Assembly (NCBI RefSeq): GCF_000296385.1 | Contig: NZ_JH815185.1 | Location: 2,769,852 to 2,833,851, forward strand | Reading direction: 5' to 3' | Source: Lachnoanaerobaculum sp. OBRC5-5 | Lineage (GTDB): Bacteria > Bacillota > Clostridia > Lachnospirales > Lachnospiraceae | DNA: 64,000 nucleotides | Part shown: positions 53,191 to 62,118 of the stretch, in pieces | How the letters are laid out: every line of letters starts with the position of its first letter | How positions within the stretch are numbered: the first letter of the stretch is position 1 | Notes under the pieces: model-generated | What the model was told of the DNA's origin: nothing | What the model saw: the letters and a program-made list of their open reading frames with translations, nothing else | Database searches by the model: none | Translations under genes and position numbers: made by a program

Positions 53191-54105
53191 TCAATCCTCC
53201 TCCACTTCAAGCTTATAATAAAGCATTGTAAAGATAAATAGTATTATAACTACTACAGAGGAGAGTGCATATGCAGCTCCAAGATTAAACTTTGAGAAAG
53301 CCTGCTCATATATTTTCAGCATTAGAGTTTCAGTACTTCTCATAGGACCACCACCTGTAAGAACAAAGATAACATTAAAGGAATTGAAAGTCCATATACC
53401 TACCAAAGTTAATGTAACCAGAAATACTCTCTTGATACATGGACAGGTGATATGAAAGAATCTACTTATAACACCTGCACCGTCTATTTTTGCACTCTCA
53501 TAAAGTGAAGAATTTATATTTGAAAGCCCGGCCATAAATATCATAGAGACCATTGGAAGCCCAAGCCAGGTATCCACAAATGAAGCGGCGAAAAATGCCA
53601 TACCCGGATTTGAAAGAAAGCTTATATTTTCATGTATCAATCCAAGTTTTTGAAGATAGAAATTCAGATAGCCGTAATTTCCATCCAGTATCCACTTCCA
53701 TATAACGGCTACTGCCACCTGTTGCATTGCCCATGGCAGGAGTGACATAAACTTTAGAAACTTTGAAAAGTACATATCACTGTTCATAAATAATGCCATG
53801 ATAAATCCCAAAGACAATTTAAGAAAAACAGTAACTACAGCATATCTGAAAGTGAGTGAGAGGGTAGGAAGAAAGAATTTCGCACTGAAAACTTTCTTGA
53901 AATTTTCAAGGCCTACAAAGTTCATTTCACCGTTGATAATTGCAATCTTAAAAAAAGACCCCGATATAATGCGATATATCGGGTATCCAAATAATAATGC
54001 CACTACTATAAAAAGAGGCAGCAGCAATATATAAGGTTGAAATCTTTTTTTAAAATCGGCTCTATTTGAAGAGACTTTATTTTGCGACTTCAGACTGTGC
54101 CTCAT
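53191..54105 (-). CDS. Sugar ABC transporter permease (MalF/YcjO type)
   Basis: 304 residues with six hydrophobic segments starting PYILLLPLFIVVALLFGYP and the EAA-loop region YESAKIDGAGVISRFFHITCP. It is the first inner-membrane component of the CUT1 importer. The start at 54105 overlaps the end of the binding-protein gene by 29 bp with AGAGG upstream; no other good start is in frame after the overlap. The three genes form one minus-strand operon. Confidence 0.9.
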   Translation of the reverse strand: MRHSLKSQNKVSSNRADFKKRFQPYILLLPLFIVVALLFGYPIYRIISGSFFKIAIINGEMNFVGLENFKKVFSAKFFLPTLSLTFRYAVVTVFLKLSLGFIMALFMNSDMYFSKFLKFMSLLPWAMQQVAVAVIWKWILDGNYGYLNFYLQKLGLIHENISFLSNPGMAFFAASFVDTWLGLPMVSMIFMAGLSNINSSLYESAKIDGAGVISRFFHITCPCIKRVFLVTLTLVGIWTFNSFNVIFVLTGGGPMRSTETLMLKIYEQAFSKFNLGAAYALSSVVVIILFIFTMLYYKLEVEED

Positions 54106-55348
54106 CTAATGCCTCTTTTGCTCCCATCTCACCTGTAAGAGCTTTTTGTACAGCTGTGAGGAATGCCTTATTGAAGCTGTCCCAATCTTCTACCTGTGGC
54201 TCACTGATACCATACTCTATGCTTGCAGCAAATGCCTGCATAAACTCAGTTTTGAATCTTTCATCCTCAAACTCTTCCTTTAATATAGGGAACCAACCGA
54301 AAGCCTCTGATACAGGTCTTTGATATTCAGGCTGTCCCATAAATTCTACAAATTTCCATGCAAGATCTTTGTTCTTGCTGATACTTGAGATAACATAAGA
54401 GTCTGTTACCAAGGTTTCAGCCTTTTGCTTACCTTCAGGAAGTACTGCTACCTTGTAAGGTGCTGTATCGGCAGACTTATCAAGAGTTTCCTTCTCCCAT
54501 GGACCTGATACAAACATTGCAAGATTACCGTTTGCAAATAATGTAGCCTGGTCTCCTCTTGCAGTGCTTACAACATCCGGAACAAGCTTTTCATCATTGA
54601 ACTGCTTAAGATATTCTAAAGTACCCACATTTGCTTCAGTATCAAAAGTAATCTCACCCTTATCATCTACCAAAGCACCACCGTTTTGATATATAAAGTT
54701 TAAAAGCTCATCAGTTCCGCTTGTGATATCTGTAGGAATTGCAAATCCATACACATCAGGATTAGAGCTGTGAACCTCTTTAGCAGTTGCTAAAAGTTCG
54801 TCCCAGTTTGTTGGTGGTGTTTCTATCAAATCGCTTCTATAATATAAAGCTCTTGATGAGAATGCCATAGGAATACCGTATTGCTTTCCGTCAACGCTTC
54901 CTGTTGCCAAAACGGACTCAACTCTGTTTGCCTTAAAATCGTCTGTTATATAAGAACTTAAATCCTCAGCTATACCGAGAGTCGCAAGCTGCTTTAATGT
55001 TCTTGAACCTGTAAGCATGATATCAGGTGCATCGCCTGCCTGATAAAGTGAAACTATCTTTGAGTTGAGTTCATCCCAACCTACGGATACTATTTCTACT
55101 TCTACACCCTCATTTTCCTTTTCAAATCCTGCGATACCGTTATCAAGCTCTTTTTTTAAATATCCGCCGTCATAGCCGGGAACCAATAATTTGATCACAG
55201 TTTTTTCTGATGATGTACCTGCAGTTGTAGACTCTGCCGCTTCCTTGTTTGTCTCTGTACTCTCCGTTTTTGCAGTTGTAGAACATCCTGCTAAAAGTGT
55301 ACTTGCAAGCATCATGCCGGCAAGTCCGAATGATAAGATTTTTTTCAT
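54077..55348 (-). CDS. Sugar-binding lipoprotein of ABC transporter
   Basis: 423 residues. Lipoprotein signal peptide MKKILSFGLAGMMLASTLLAGC with Cys22 as the lipidated residue, then a Thr/Glu/Ser-rich linker and a family 1 extracellular solute-binding fold (IKLLVPGYDGGYLKKELDNG, FEKENEGVEVEIV, GNLAMFVSGPWE). It captures an oligosaccharide or glucoside at the outer membrane face of the cell envelope. The convergent phosphorylase and kinase suggest the substrate is their glucoside. An 11-bp inverted repeat lies on its promoter. Confidence 0.93.
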   Translation of the reverse strand: MKKILSFGLAGMMLASTLLAGCSTTAKTESTETNKEAAESTTAGTSSEKTVIKLLVPGYDGGYLKKELDNGIAGFEKENEGVEVEIVSVGWDELNSKIVSLYQAGDAPDIMLTGSRTLKQLATLGIAEDLSSYITDDFKANRVESVLATGSVDGKQYGIPMAFSSRALYYRSDLIETPPTNWDELLATAKEVHSSNPDVYGFAIPTDITSGTDELLNFIYQNGGALVDDKGEITFDTEANVGTLEYLKQFNDEKLVPDVVSTARGDQATLFANGNLAMFVSGPWEKETLDKSADTAPYKVAVLPEGKQKAETLVTDSYVISSISKNKDLAWKFVEFMGQPEYQRPVSEAFGWFPILKEEFEDERFKTEFMQAFAASIEYGISEPQVEDWDSFNKAFLTAVQKALTGEMGAKEALDEAQSEVAK

Positions 55349-55404
55349 AATTTTGTAAATTCATACCCTTTCTTTTGAATTTAAATGCTTAGAAATTATA
55401 TCAA

Positions 55405-55430
55405 ATATATATAGAAACATCTATATATAT
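55405..55430. promoter_or_regulatory. Inverted repeat at the ABC operon promoter
   Basis: ATATATATAGA/TCTATATATAT, 11-bp arms with an AACA loop, just upstream of a minus-strand TATAAT (55395-55400). It is placed to act as an operator at the -35 region, but AT-only arms make chance more likely. Confidence 0.45.
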
Positions 55431-55550
55431 TCAAAAAAACGATAAAAGTATACTTTTTATTCAAAAGATATATAATAGCTTCATATGTTTTTATATTAAG
55501 ATAGTAAGTATTGAAGAGAAAATTTTGGAGGCTTTAAGCAGATATTTAAT

Positions 55551-56198
55551 ATGAGAAGTAAAGAAGAACTTTTGAGACTGATGGCGGATTATGTAAGAGA
55601 TATGGAAGATGAAGCGATTGTTGATATTGCAAAGGAATATCTGCAGGCAGGTTATCCGGCAAAAGAGGGTATACTTGACGGATTGACTGTGGGAATGGAG
55701 GAAGCCGGTAAGCTTTATGATGAAGAGGAATATTATATAGCGGAATTATTACTTTGTGCCGATGCGATGTATGCAGGTATTGATGTATTAAAAGGGAAAA
55801 TAGAGGGGAATGTCGATAAGAAGATAAAGGCAGTAATCGGTGTAATAGAGGGTGATACACATGATATCGGGAAAAATCTTGTGAAGATAATGCTTGAAAC
55901 CGCCGGTTTTGAGATGATAGATCTTGGAAGAGATGTTGCTGTAGAAGATTTTGTAAAGGCTGCAATTAAACATCAGGCAGGTCTTATATGTATGTCATCT
56001 TTGATGTCAACTACAATGTATGGAATGCAAAGGGTTATAGAGGGACTTGTAGAAAGCGGATATCGTGACAATGTAAAAGTTATGGTGGGAGGCGGTCCGA
56101 TCACTCATAACTTTGCAATGCAGATAGGTGCAGATGCATATTCGGATAATGCTATAGAAGCTGTAAGTGTAGCAAAAAAGCTTTGCAATCAGGCCTAA
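55551..56198 (+). CDS. Corrinoid methyl-carrier protein (MtaC/MtbC-like)
   Basis: 215 residues. An N-terminal helical cap (1-85; LLRLMADYVRDMEDEAIVDI, GLTVGMEEAGKLY) precedes a B12-binding Rossmann domain with the lower-ligand motif GDTHDIGKNLV (His about residue 104). It carries a methyl group on cobalt between a substrate methyltransferase and an acceptor methyltransferase. First gene of a four-gene operon. GGAG lies 20 nt before the ATG, unusually far; no better start is in frame. Confidence 0.92.
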   Translation: MRSKEELLRLMADYVRDMEDEAIVDIAKEYLQAGYPAKEGILDGLTVGMEEAGKLYDEEEYYIAELLLCADAMYAGIDVLKGKIEGNVDKKIKAVIGVIEGDTHDIGKNLVKIMLETAGFEMIDLGRDVAVEDFVKAAIKHQAGLICMSSLMSTTMYGMQRVIEGLVESGYRDNVKVMVGGGPITHNFAMQIGADAYSDNAIEAVSVAKKLCNQA

Positions 56199-56202
56199 GG
56201 TA

Positions 56203-56793
56203 ATGAGAGATATATTATTTTGTCACGATAATAATAAATATCCGGCAGATGATGTTTATAATAAATTATATAAAGAGAATGTATATGAACTTGAAGGCAT
56301 ATTACAGACTTTTGATAATATCGGTGAGCTTAATACTGTATATAAGTACTTAATAAAATATGACAGGTTATCGGATGAAGCCAAAGATATTATAAAAGAA
56401 AAAATCTATGAGATAGAAACCGAGCTGATAAAAAGAGTAGATACAGCAATATCATATGGATTTAAAATAATAAGTCTTGCCGATCCGCTATCAAGTATTG
56501 AATTTTTGGGTAAAAAAGGTGCAAGAGTATATATTGATACTATTTTGCTAAATCTTATATATAAATTAAAGGATTTATGTGAGTCTAATGATTGTAGACT
56601 TCATCTATGCCCAAGACTTAGTAATCTATTGAAATCATATGGAGAATTTTACTTTAAGCAGATAGAACTTGAAGGCGGTTATTCCTCAATAGTTGAGGCT
56701 TTATTATCAAAACATGGAGAGAGTATAACAGCCGGCATATGTATACATTTTCGTGGTGAAATTGGTAGGATTACAGCTTTCAGATTGGATTAA
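56203..56793 (+). CDS. Half-length MtaA/UroD-like protein of unknown role
   Basis: 196 residues, no family name known to me. The segment IISLADPLSSIEFLG and the later LHLCPRLSNLLKSYG align with GFSMADPIASCTMIS and YHVCGNTKKVWEHV of the full MtaA-like protein at 58335, so it looks like a shortened C-terminal UroD-fold domain keeping a His-x-Cys pair. It lies between the corrinoid protein and its activator, 4 bp after the former. It may be a docking or regulatory subunit, or a degenerate methyltransferase. The homology is by eye and should be treated as tentative. Confidence 0.5.
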   Translation: MRDILFCHDNNKYPADDVYNKLYKENVYELEGILQTFDNIGELNTVYKYLIKYDRLSDEAKDIIKEKIYEIETELIKRVDTAISYGFKIISLADPLSSIEFLGKKGARVYIDTILLNLIYKLKDLCESNDCRLHLCPRLSNLLKSYGEFYFKQIELEGGYSSIVEALLSKHGESITAGICIHFRGEIGRITAFRLD

Positions 56794-56795
56794 AT

Positions 56796-58319
56796 ATGAC
56801 GATATTGGAGTTTTTAAGAGAGAAAAATATTCATATAGATGCTGCATGCAATGGACTTGGTGTATGTGGAAAATGCAAGATAAAGCTTGAAAGTACGGAT
56901 GTTTCCATAAGTGAGAGAAAACTTTTGGGAGAAGAAAATATAAAATCCGGATATAGGCTTGCCTGTATGCATTCCATAGATGAAGTTGATAAAGAGTTTA
57001 TATTAAAATCTTTTGAATCAGAAAAAAAGCCTGAAAGTATCGTACTTACCGAAAGTTTTACACCTAAAATCATACATACAAATATACAAGAAAAGTACGG
57101 AATAGCTATAGATATAGGAACTACTACAGTGGCTATGGAGCTTATAGATTTAAAGAATGCTAAGATTATTTCAAAGGTTGCCGATGTGAACTCACAGGTT
57201 AAATTCGGCTTTGATGTGATGAGCAGAATTGCATTTACCTTGGAAAATCCGGAAGGACTTTCTACTTTGCAAAAAAGTATAGTAGATACTTTGAATACGC
57301 TTATAAATAAATTACTTGATGAAAGCAAGATAAGGAGAGAGGATATAGCGGAACTTGCAGTTTCAGCAAATACTACAATGTGTCATATCTTACTTGGAGA
57401 GAGTGTGGAGAGCCTTGGTAAATTTCCGTTTTTACCTAGATTTACAGAAGTAAAAAGAGTATGTGCAAAAGATATCGGTATTGATCTTGATGCTACACTT
57501 ATAACTTTACCGCATATATCAGGATTTTTGGGTTCAGATATAGTATCCGGAGTATATGCAAGCGGTATTTGTGATGATAAAGATAAAAATATACTTTTTA
57601 TAGATATCGGAACAAATGGTGAAATGCTTCTAAAAACAGATAATAATCTTCTAGCCACCTCATGTGCTATAGGACCTGCACTTGAAGGTATGAATATTTC
57701 ATGCGGTATAAGAGCAGGAATAGGTGCGATAGATGATTTTCACATTGATGAGGCCGATATCTCTTATACTACTATCGGAAATACAGATCCAATCGGAATA
57801 TGTGGCAGCGGTGTACTTTCTATGGTAAGGGAGCTTTTAAAGTCAGGGTTTATAAATAAAATGGGTGCTATAGATAAAAAATGTCTTGACAGTAATCATA
57901 GTTTTATTAAAGCAGACGATTCCGGTAAGCCTTTTATAAAAATAAATGATAATCTGTATTTTACAGCAAAAGACATAAGGCAGGTACAGCTTGCCAAGGG
58001 AGCGATACTTTCAGGAATAAGGGCACTTATAAAAAAGGCCGGCATTGAAACCTGTGATATAACAAGAGTGTGTATAGCCGGGCAGTTCGGTAAGTATATA
58101 AGTATGGACTCTTTCTTTGGAGTGGGACTATTGCCTAAGGAATTTGAGGGAAAGGTGGAATACCTTGGAAATACCTCTTTGACCGGAGCATATATGGCTC
58201 TTCTTGATAAAAATGCGATAGAGTATATGACTGAAATCTCTGTGGAGACTGAGTATTTTGAACTTTCAAAGCTTGAAGAGTATGAAAAAATATTTGCAAA
58301 GGCTTTGAGATTTGATTGA
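56796..58319 (+). CDS. Reductive activator of corrinoid proteins (RACE/RamA-like, 2Fe-2S + ASKHA)
   Basis: 507 residues. A short N-terminal 2Fe-2S ferredoxin domain (DAACNGLGVCGKCKIKL and a later Cys in LACMHS) is joined to a DUF4445-type ASKHA ATPase (YGIAIDIGTTTVAMELID, NILFIDIGTNGEM, GICGSGVLSMVREL, VCIAGQFGKYIS). These ATP-driven proteins reduce inactive Co(II) corrinoid back to Co(I) in methyl-transfer systems. Starts 2 bp after the previous stop. Its presence makes a methyl-transfer role for the operon firm. Confidence 0.9.
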   Translation: MTILEFLREKNIHIDAACNGLGVCGKCKIKLESTDVSISERKLLGEENIKSGYRLACMHSIDEVDKEFILKSFESEKKPESIVLTESFTPKIIHTNIQEKYGIAIDIGTTTVAMELIDLKNAKIISKVADVNSQVKFGFDVMSRIAFTLENPEGLSTLQKSIVDTLNTLINKLLDESKIRREDIAELAVSANTTMCHILLGESVESLGKFPFLPRFTEVKRVCAKDIGIDLDATLITLPHISGFLGSDIVSGVYASGICDDKDKNILFIDIGTNGEMLLKTDNNLLATSCAIGPALEGMNISCGIRAGIGAIDDFHIDEADISYTTIGNTDPIGICGSGVLSMVRELLKSGFINKMGAIDKKCLDSNHSFIKADDSGKPFIKINDNLYFTAKDIRQVQLAKGAILSGIRALIKKAGIETCDITRVCIAGQFGKYISMDSFFGVGLLPKEFEGKVEYLGNTSLTGAYMALLDKNAIEYMTEISVETEYFELSKLEEYEKIFAKALRFD

Positions 58320-58334
58320 TAATGGAGAAAATAT

Positions 58335-59387
58335 ATGGAACTTAAGATTCATCCTAATGATAAGATGACACCTATGGAAAGAGCAAAAGCAATAGCTGAA
58401 AAAAGAGATTATGACAGAATAATGATGGATCCTTTTTTGGGCGAGATAAAGGCAAGACTTATAGGAAAAAATACCAGAGAGTATTGGAGAAATGAAGACA
58501 GTCTTGTGATGGGAGATATAGTGTCTATGAACCGATTCGGTCTGGACGGAATGGGAGTAGGTCCAAATGCCTACGGCATTGCAGAGGCAATGGGAGTAGT
58601 GCCGCACTACCCCGAGCAGGGGCTGATATATGTTGAGAGTCATCCTATAAACAGTATTGATGAGGTCTATAAGCTAAAGGATATCACACTTGATAGCGGA
58701 AACTTAAAGATGTATTATAATGCGACTGCAAGGCTACGAGAAGTTGCAGACGGATTTTGTGGAGTGGGAGCTTCTGTATCAGGACCGCTAACTTTGGCAG
58801 GATTTGTACTTGGAACAGATAAACTTTTAAAAGCTATGATAAAATCACCTGATAAGGTGCATGAATTTTTGAGATATATAACAGATAATGTAAAAAAGGT
58901 CGTGGATATTTTTAATGTATTGGATATAGGTTTTTCAATGGCGGATCCTATAGCCTCATGTACTATGATAAGCCCAAAAATGTATAAGGACTTTGCATAT
59001 CCATACACTTTGGAAATCAGCTCTTATATTAAGGAAAAATCAGGCAGAGCACCAAGCTATCATGTTTGCGGTAATACAAAAAAGGTGTGGGAACATGTAA
59101 AAAATCTGGATATAGGCCTCTTTAGTGTGGACAATGAGATAGATATAGATGAAACTTGTGAGTTTTTTGCAGATTCAAAGATGATTGCAGGGAATGTGGC
59201 ACCGGTTTACACAATCTGCAACGGAACACAGAAAAATATAGAAGATGAAGTAAAGAGATGTATTCTTGCCGGAAAGAAATGTAAAAAAGGATTTATGCTT
59301 ACTCCCGGGTGTAACCTCCCCCTCGCAACAACTGATGAAAAGATAGATATGTTTTTGAATGCGGGGAGGAAGTATAGTTTTATTTGA
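58335..59387 (+). CDS. Uroporphyrinogen-decarboxylase-fold methyltransferase (MtaA/CmuA-like)
   Basis: 350 residues; GGAG before the ATG. The UroD TIM barrel has the MtaA-type zinc ligands in APSYHVCGNTKKV (His-x-Cys) and LTPGCNLP (Cys), and VSGPLTLAGF. Such enzymes move a methyl group from the corrinoid protein to a thiol or tetrahydrofolate. In this operon it could be the acceptor-side enzyme; no MtaB/MttB-like donor-side enzyme is present nearby, so it might also act on the substrate. Confidence 0.85.
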   Translation: MELKIHPNDKMTPMERAKAIAEKRDYDRIMMDPFLGEIKARLIGKNTREYWRNEDSLVMGDIVSMNRFGLDGMGVGPNAYGIAEAMGVVPHYPEQGLIYVESHPINSIDEVYKLKDITLDSGNLKMYYNATARLREVADGFCGVGASVSGPLTLAGFVLGTDKLLKAMIKSPDKVHEFLRYITDNVKKVVDIFNVLDIGFSMADPIASCTMISPKMYKDFAYPYTLEISSYIKEKSGRAPSYHVCGNTKKVWEHVKNLDIGLFSVDNEIDIDETCEFFADSKMIAGNVAPVYTICNGTQKNIEDEVKRCILAGKKCKKGFMLTPGCNLPLATTDEKIDMFLNAGRKYSFI

Positions 59388-59396
59388 TTATTATTT

Positions 59397-60974
59397 TTAT
59401 TGTTCTTTCGTCAATGTAGCCATCTTTTTTACAAGTAATAAAAATTCCAACTTACTTGTATCGCTCTTGATATTGGGAATTGAATCAAGTAATGACACAA
59501 CGCTGTCATAACTTGATTTGCCCTTAAACTCCGAATCACGAAGTAACATGCCGGTCTCAGCCACCGCGGCGGCGAACTTCATATTATCTGACATCTCAGT
59601 TTTGATGGATTCAGTTGTAACAGGATAGTTTAATTCTTTACTTGTTTCGGAATCAGGCTCCTTATATCTTACTGCAATATTTAAAAGATCATTTGAATCA
59701 TTAGTGACACCGGTTTGATATTTAAGGTCTGAACCTATTTCCATAGGTGAATCATTGTCAACTATTTCATATAATACGGTTACTCTATGTCCTGAGCCTA
59801 TTTCACCGCCATCCTTGGTGTCATCCTTAAAGTCCTCATCATCCAAGATACGATTTTCATAGCCTATCAGTCTGTATCCCTTTATAAATTTAGGGTTAAA
59901 TTCCAATTGGAACTTTACATCCTTTGCTACAGTAAAGAAGTTTGCACCAAGCTCTTCTGAAAGTACTTTCTTTGCTTCAAATCTTGAATCGATATATGAA
60001 TAATTTCCGTTTCCGTTGTCAGCCAGTGCCTCCATCTTGTTGTCCTTTATATTCTCAGTACCGAATCCCAGAACGGAAAGAAATACACCGCTTTCTTTTT
60101 CTTTCTTTATAAGCCTTGTGAGTTCGCCTTCACTTGTGATTCCGACATTCAGATCACCGTCGGTAGCAAGTATAACTCTGTTATTTCCGTCTGCTTTAAA
60201 GTATTTTCCGGCAATTTCATAAGCAGTCTTTATACCCTCAGATCCTGCAGTACTTCCTCCGGCTTCCAAATCTTCTATAGCAGCCATTATTTCTTTTGAA
60301 TCCGATCCCTTTGCACCTTCAAGTACAACCTGATCGCTTCCTGCATATGTAACTATGGAAACAGTATCATTTTCTTTTAACTGTTCGCAAAGAAGCAAGA
60401 ATGCATTTTTAACAAGCGGTAATTTGTTCGGTTCCTCCATAGATCCCGATACATCTATAAGGAATACAAGATTTGAAGGTTTCTTTTCAAGCTCCTCCAT
60501 ACTTTTAGCCTGCATTCCTACCATCATCAGCTTGGTGTCGGGATTCCATGGACATGCGGAAATCTCAGTAGTTACCGAGAATGGCTCACCCTCATTTGGC
60601 TGCGGATAGTCATAGTGGAAATAATTCAGCATTTCCTCAATCCTTACCGCATCGGCCGGAGGCAATTCTCCCGAATTTACGAAACGCCTGATATTTGCAT
60701 ATGATGCGGTATCCACATCAGCTGCAAATGTGGAAAGTGGTGAAGTAGCTACAGCTTTGAAGTTACTTTCATCAACAGCATTGTATTCCTCTGTATTATA
60801 ATTTGTATCATAACTTACATAAGGAGCGGCATATTCAGCTACCTTTCCGGTATCATAAATTGCACCTTCGGTTTTAGGCTGTGGGCCTGAACATCCAACA
60901 AGTAAGGCAGGTGTGCTGAGGGCAAATATCAACATACCAGCGCTTACCTTACAAAAACTTGATCTATTTTTCAT
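59397..60974 (-). CDS. von Willebrand factor A domain lipoprotein (YfbK-like)
   Basis: 525 residues. Lipoprotein signal with the lipidated Cys in LLVGCSG, then a vWF-type-A N-terminal flanking domain (PLSTFAADVDTASYANIRRF, RIEEMLNYFHYDYP), a VWA domain with an intact MIDAS (FLIDVSGSM; VILATDGDLN), and a C-terminal DUF3520-like part. Cell-surface, probably protein-binding. The gene ends 9 bp from the convergent methyltransferase stop with no clear terminator. AGGAGGA precedes the ATG. Function beyond binding is unknown. Confidence 0.9.
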   Translation of the reverse strand: MKNRSSFCKVSAGMLIFALSTPALLVGCSGPQPKTEGAIYDTGKVAEYAAPYVSYDTNYNTEEYNAVDESNFKAVATSPLSTFAADVDTASYANIRRFVNSGELPPADAVRIEEMLNYFHYDYPQPNEGEPFSVTTEISACPWNPDTKLMMVGMQAKSMEELEKKPSNLVFLIDVSGSMEEPNKLPLVKNAFLLLCEQLKENDTVSIVTYAGSDQVVLEGAKGSDSKEIMAAIEDLEAGGSTAGSEGIKTAYEIAGKYFKADGNNRVILATDGDLNVGITSEGELTRLIKKEKESGVFLSVLGFGTENIKDNKMEALADNGNGNYSYIDSRFEAKKVLSEELGANFFTVAKDVKFQLEFNPKFIKGYRLIGYENRILDDEDFKDDTKDGGEIGSGHRVTVLYEIVDNDSPMEIGSDLKYQTGVTNDSNDLLNIAVRYKEPDSETSKELNYPVTTESIKTEMSDNMKFAAAVAETGMLLRDSEFKGKSSYDSVVSLLDSIPNIKSDTSKLEFLLLVKKMATLTKEQ

Positions 60975-61088
60975 ATACTCATCCTCCTAATAAAACAATC
61001 AAGTGTAAAGCTTATAATAATAGTAACATTAAATACAAGATAATAAATGTAGAAGAGTGTAAGTATTTATTAAAAATTTGGACATAAT

Positions 61089-61940
61089 TTATTCATCAAT
61101 CTGTGCATCACTTGATTTTCTGTAATGTCTGGGAGAAAGACCGTAGGTTTTTTTAAAGACGTCCTTAAAGTAGTTGCTGTCATTGAATCCGCAGCTAATT
61201 GCTATATCCGTTACGGTAAGTTTTGTGGTGGCAAGCTTTGTGGCGGCCTGCTTTAACCTTACATAGTTCAGATATTCTTTAAATCTCATTCCTGTAGTGT
61301 TTTTAAATTTTTTACTGAAGTATGTATAACTTAGACCTGCCATATCCGCAATATCGTCAAGAGTTAGAGGTTTATCATAATTGTCCGTGATATACTTTGC
61401 CAATGTCAGCATATGCTCGTCAGTGGTATTTATAATAGCCGGTGTAGAGCGGTTAAAAGAGCAGAGTCTGATACAGTACAGGAATAATTCTTTCAATAAA
61501 AGCCTGAGAGTTTTTGAGCTGTGTTCATCATCAAGCTTATCCTCCGTAAGCATACTTTGCAGATGCTCATTTATTTTACCTTGATAGGCTGCAGGCACAT
61601 GGAATACCTCTTTGCTTGAAAAATAGTTTTTAAAAGTGTCATTGTTTATATAAATATTGTCGACAAGATCGCTGTACTTAAAGTAAATATTTATTCTCAC
61701 ACATGGAGTATCGGAAGTATATTTGGTATAGTGCATTTCTCTTGGCGGAATAAGCAAAAAATCTCCGGAATTCATCTCAAGCATCTGATTTTCGATGAAA
61801 AAAGTACATTTTGAAGCCTTGCAATAATATAATTCATAATACATATGAAAGTGATTGTCAGGCATATTAAATTTATAGCTGTTATTTCTGGTCGCGATGT
61901 TCACATAAATTCTGTCAATATCGGAATTTGATACTCTCAT
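61089..61940 (-). CDS. AraC-family transcriptional regulator
   Basis: 283 residues. An N-terminal cupin-like sensor domain (NHFHMYYELYYCKASKCTFFI, PPREMHYT) and a C-terminal double HTH (LDDIADMAGLSYTYFSKKFK; VTDIAISCGFNDSNYFKDVF then SPRHYRK). Typical of sugar-responsive activators next to carbohydrate transporters. It is divergent from the MATE gene, and the sugar-binding lipoprotein starts just beyond that, so it probably controls one or both. Confidence 0.92.
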   Translation of the reverse strand: MRVSNSDIDRIYVNIATRNNSYKFNMPDNHFHMYYELYYCKASKCTFFIENQMLEMNSGDFLLIPPREMHYTKYTSDTPCVRINIYFKYSDLVDNIYINNDTFKNYFSSKEVFHVPAAYQGKINEHLQSMLTEDKLDDEHSSKTLRLLLKELFLYCIRLCSFNRSTPAIINTTDEHMLTLAKYITDNYDKPLTLDDIADMAGLSYTYFSKKFKNTTGMRFKEYLNYVRLKQAATKLATTKLTVTDIAISCGFNDSNYFKDVFKKTYGLSPRHYRKSSDAQIDE

Positions 61941-62118
61941 AAGACCTCCTTAAAATCACCAATTATAATTAACGGTTTCTACCCGTATTAAATTATATTA
62001 TAACACAGTACTTAATTAAAAATAACAAAAAAACAGTAGTTTGCTTTGTTTTGCACTATTTTCAGTTGGTTTTTTGGCTTAAGCTGTTGTATAAATTAGT
62101 TAAACGAAAGGCAAAAGT

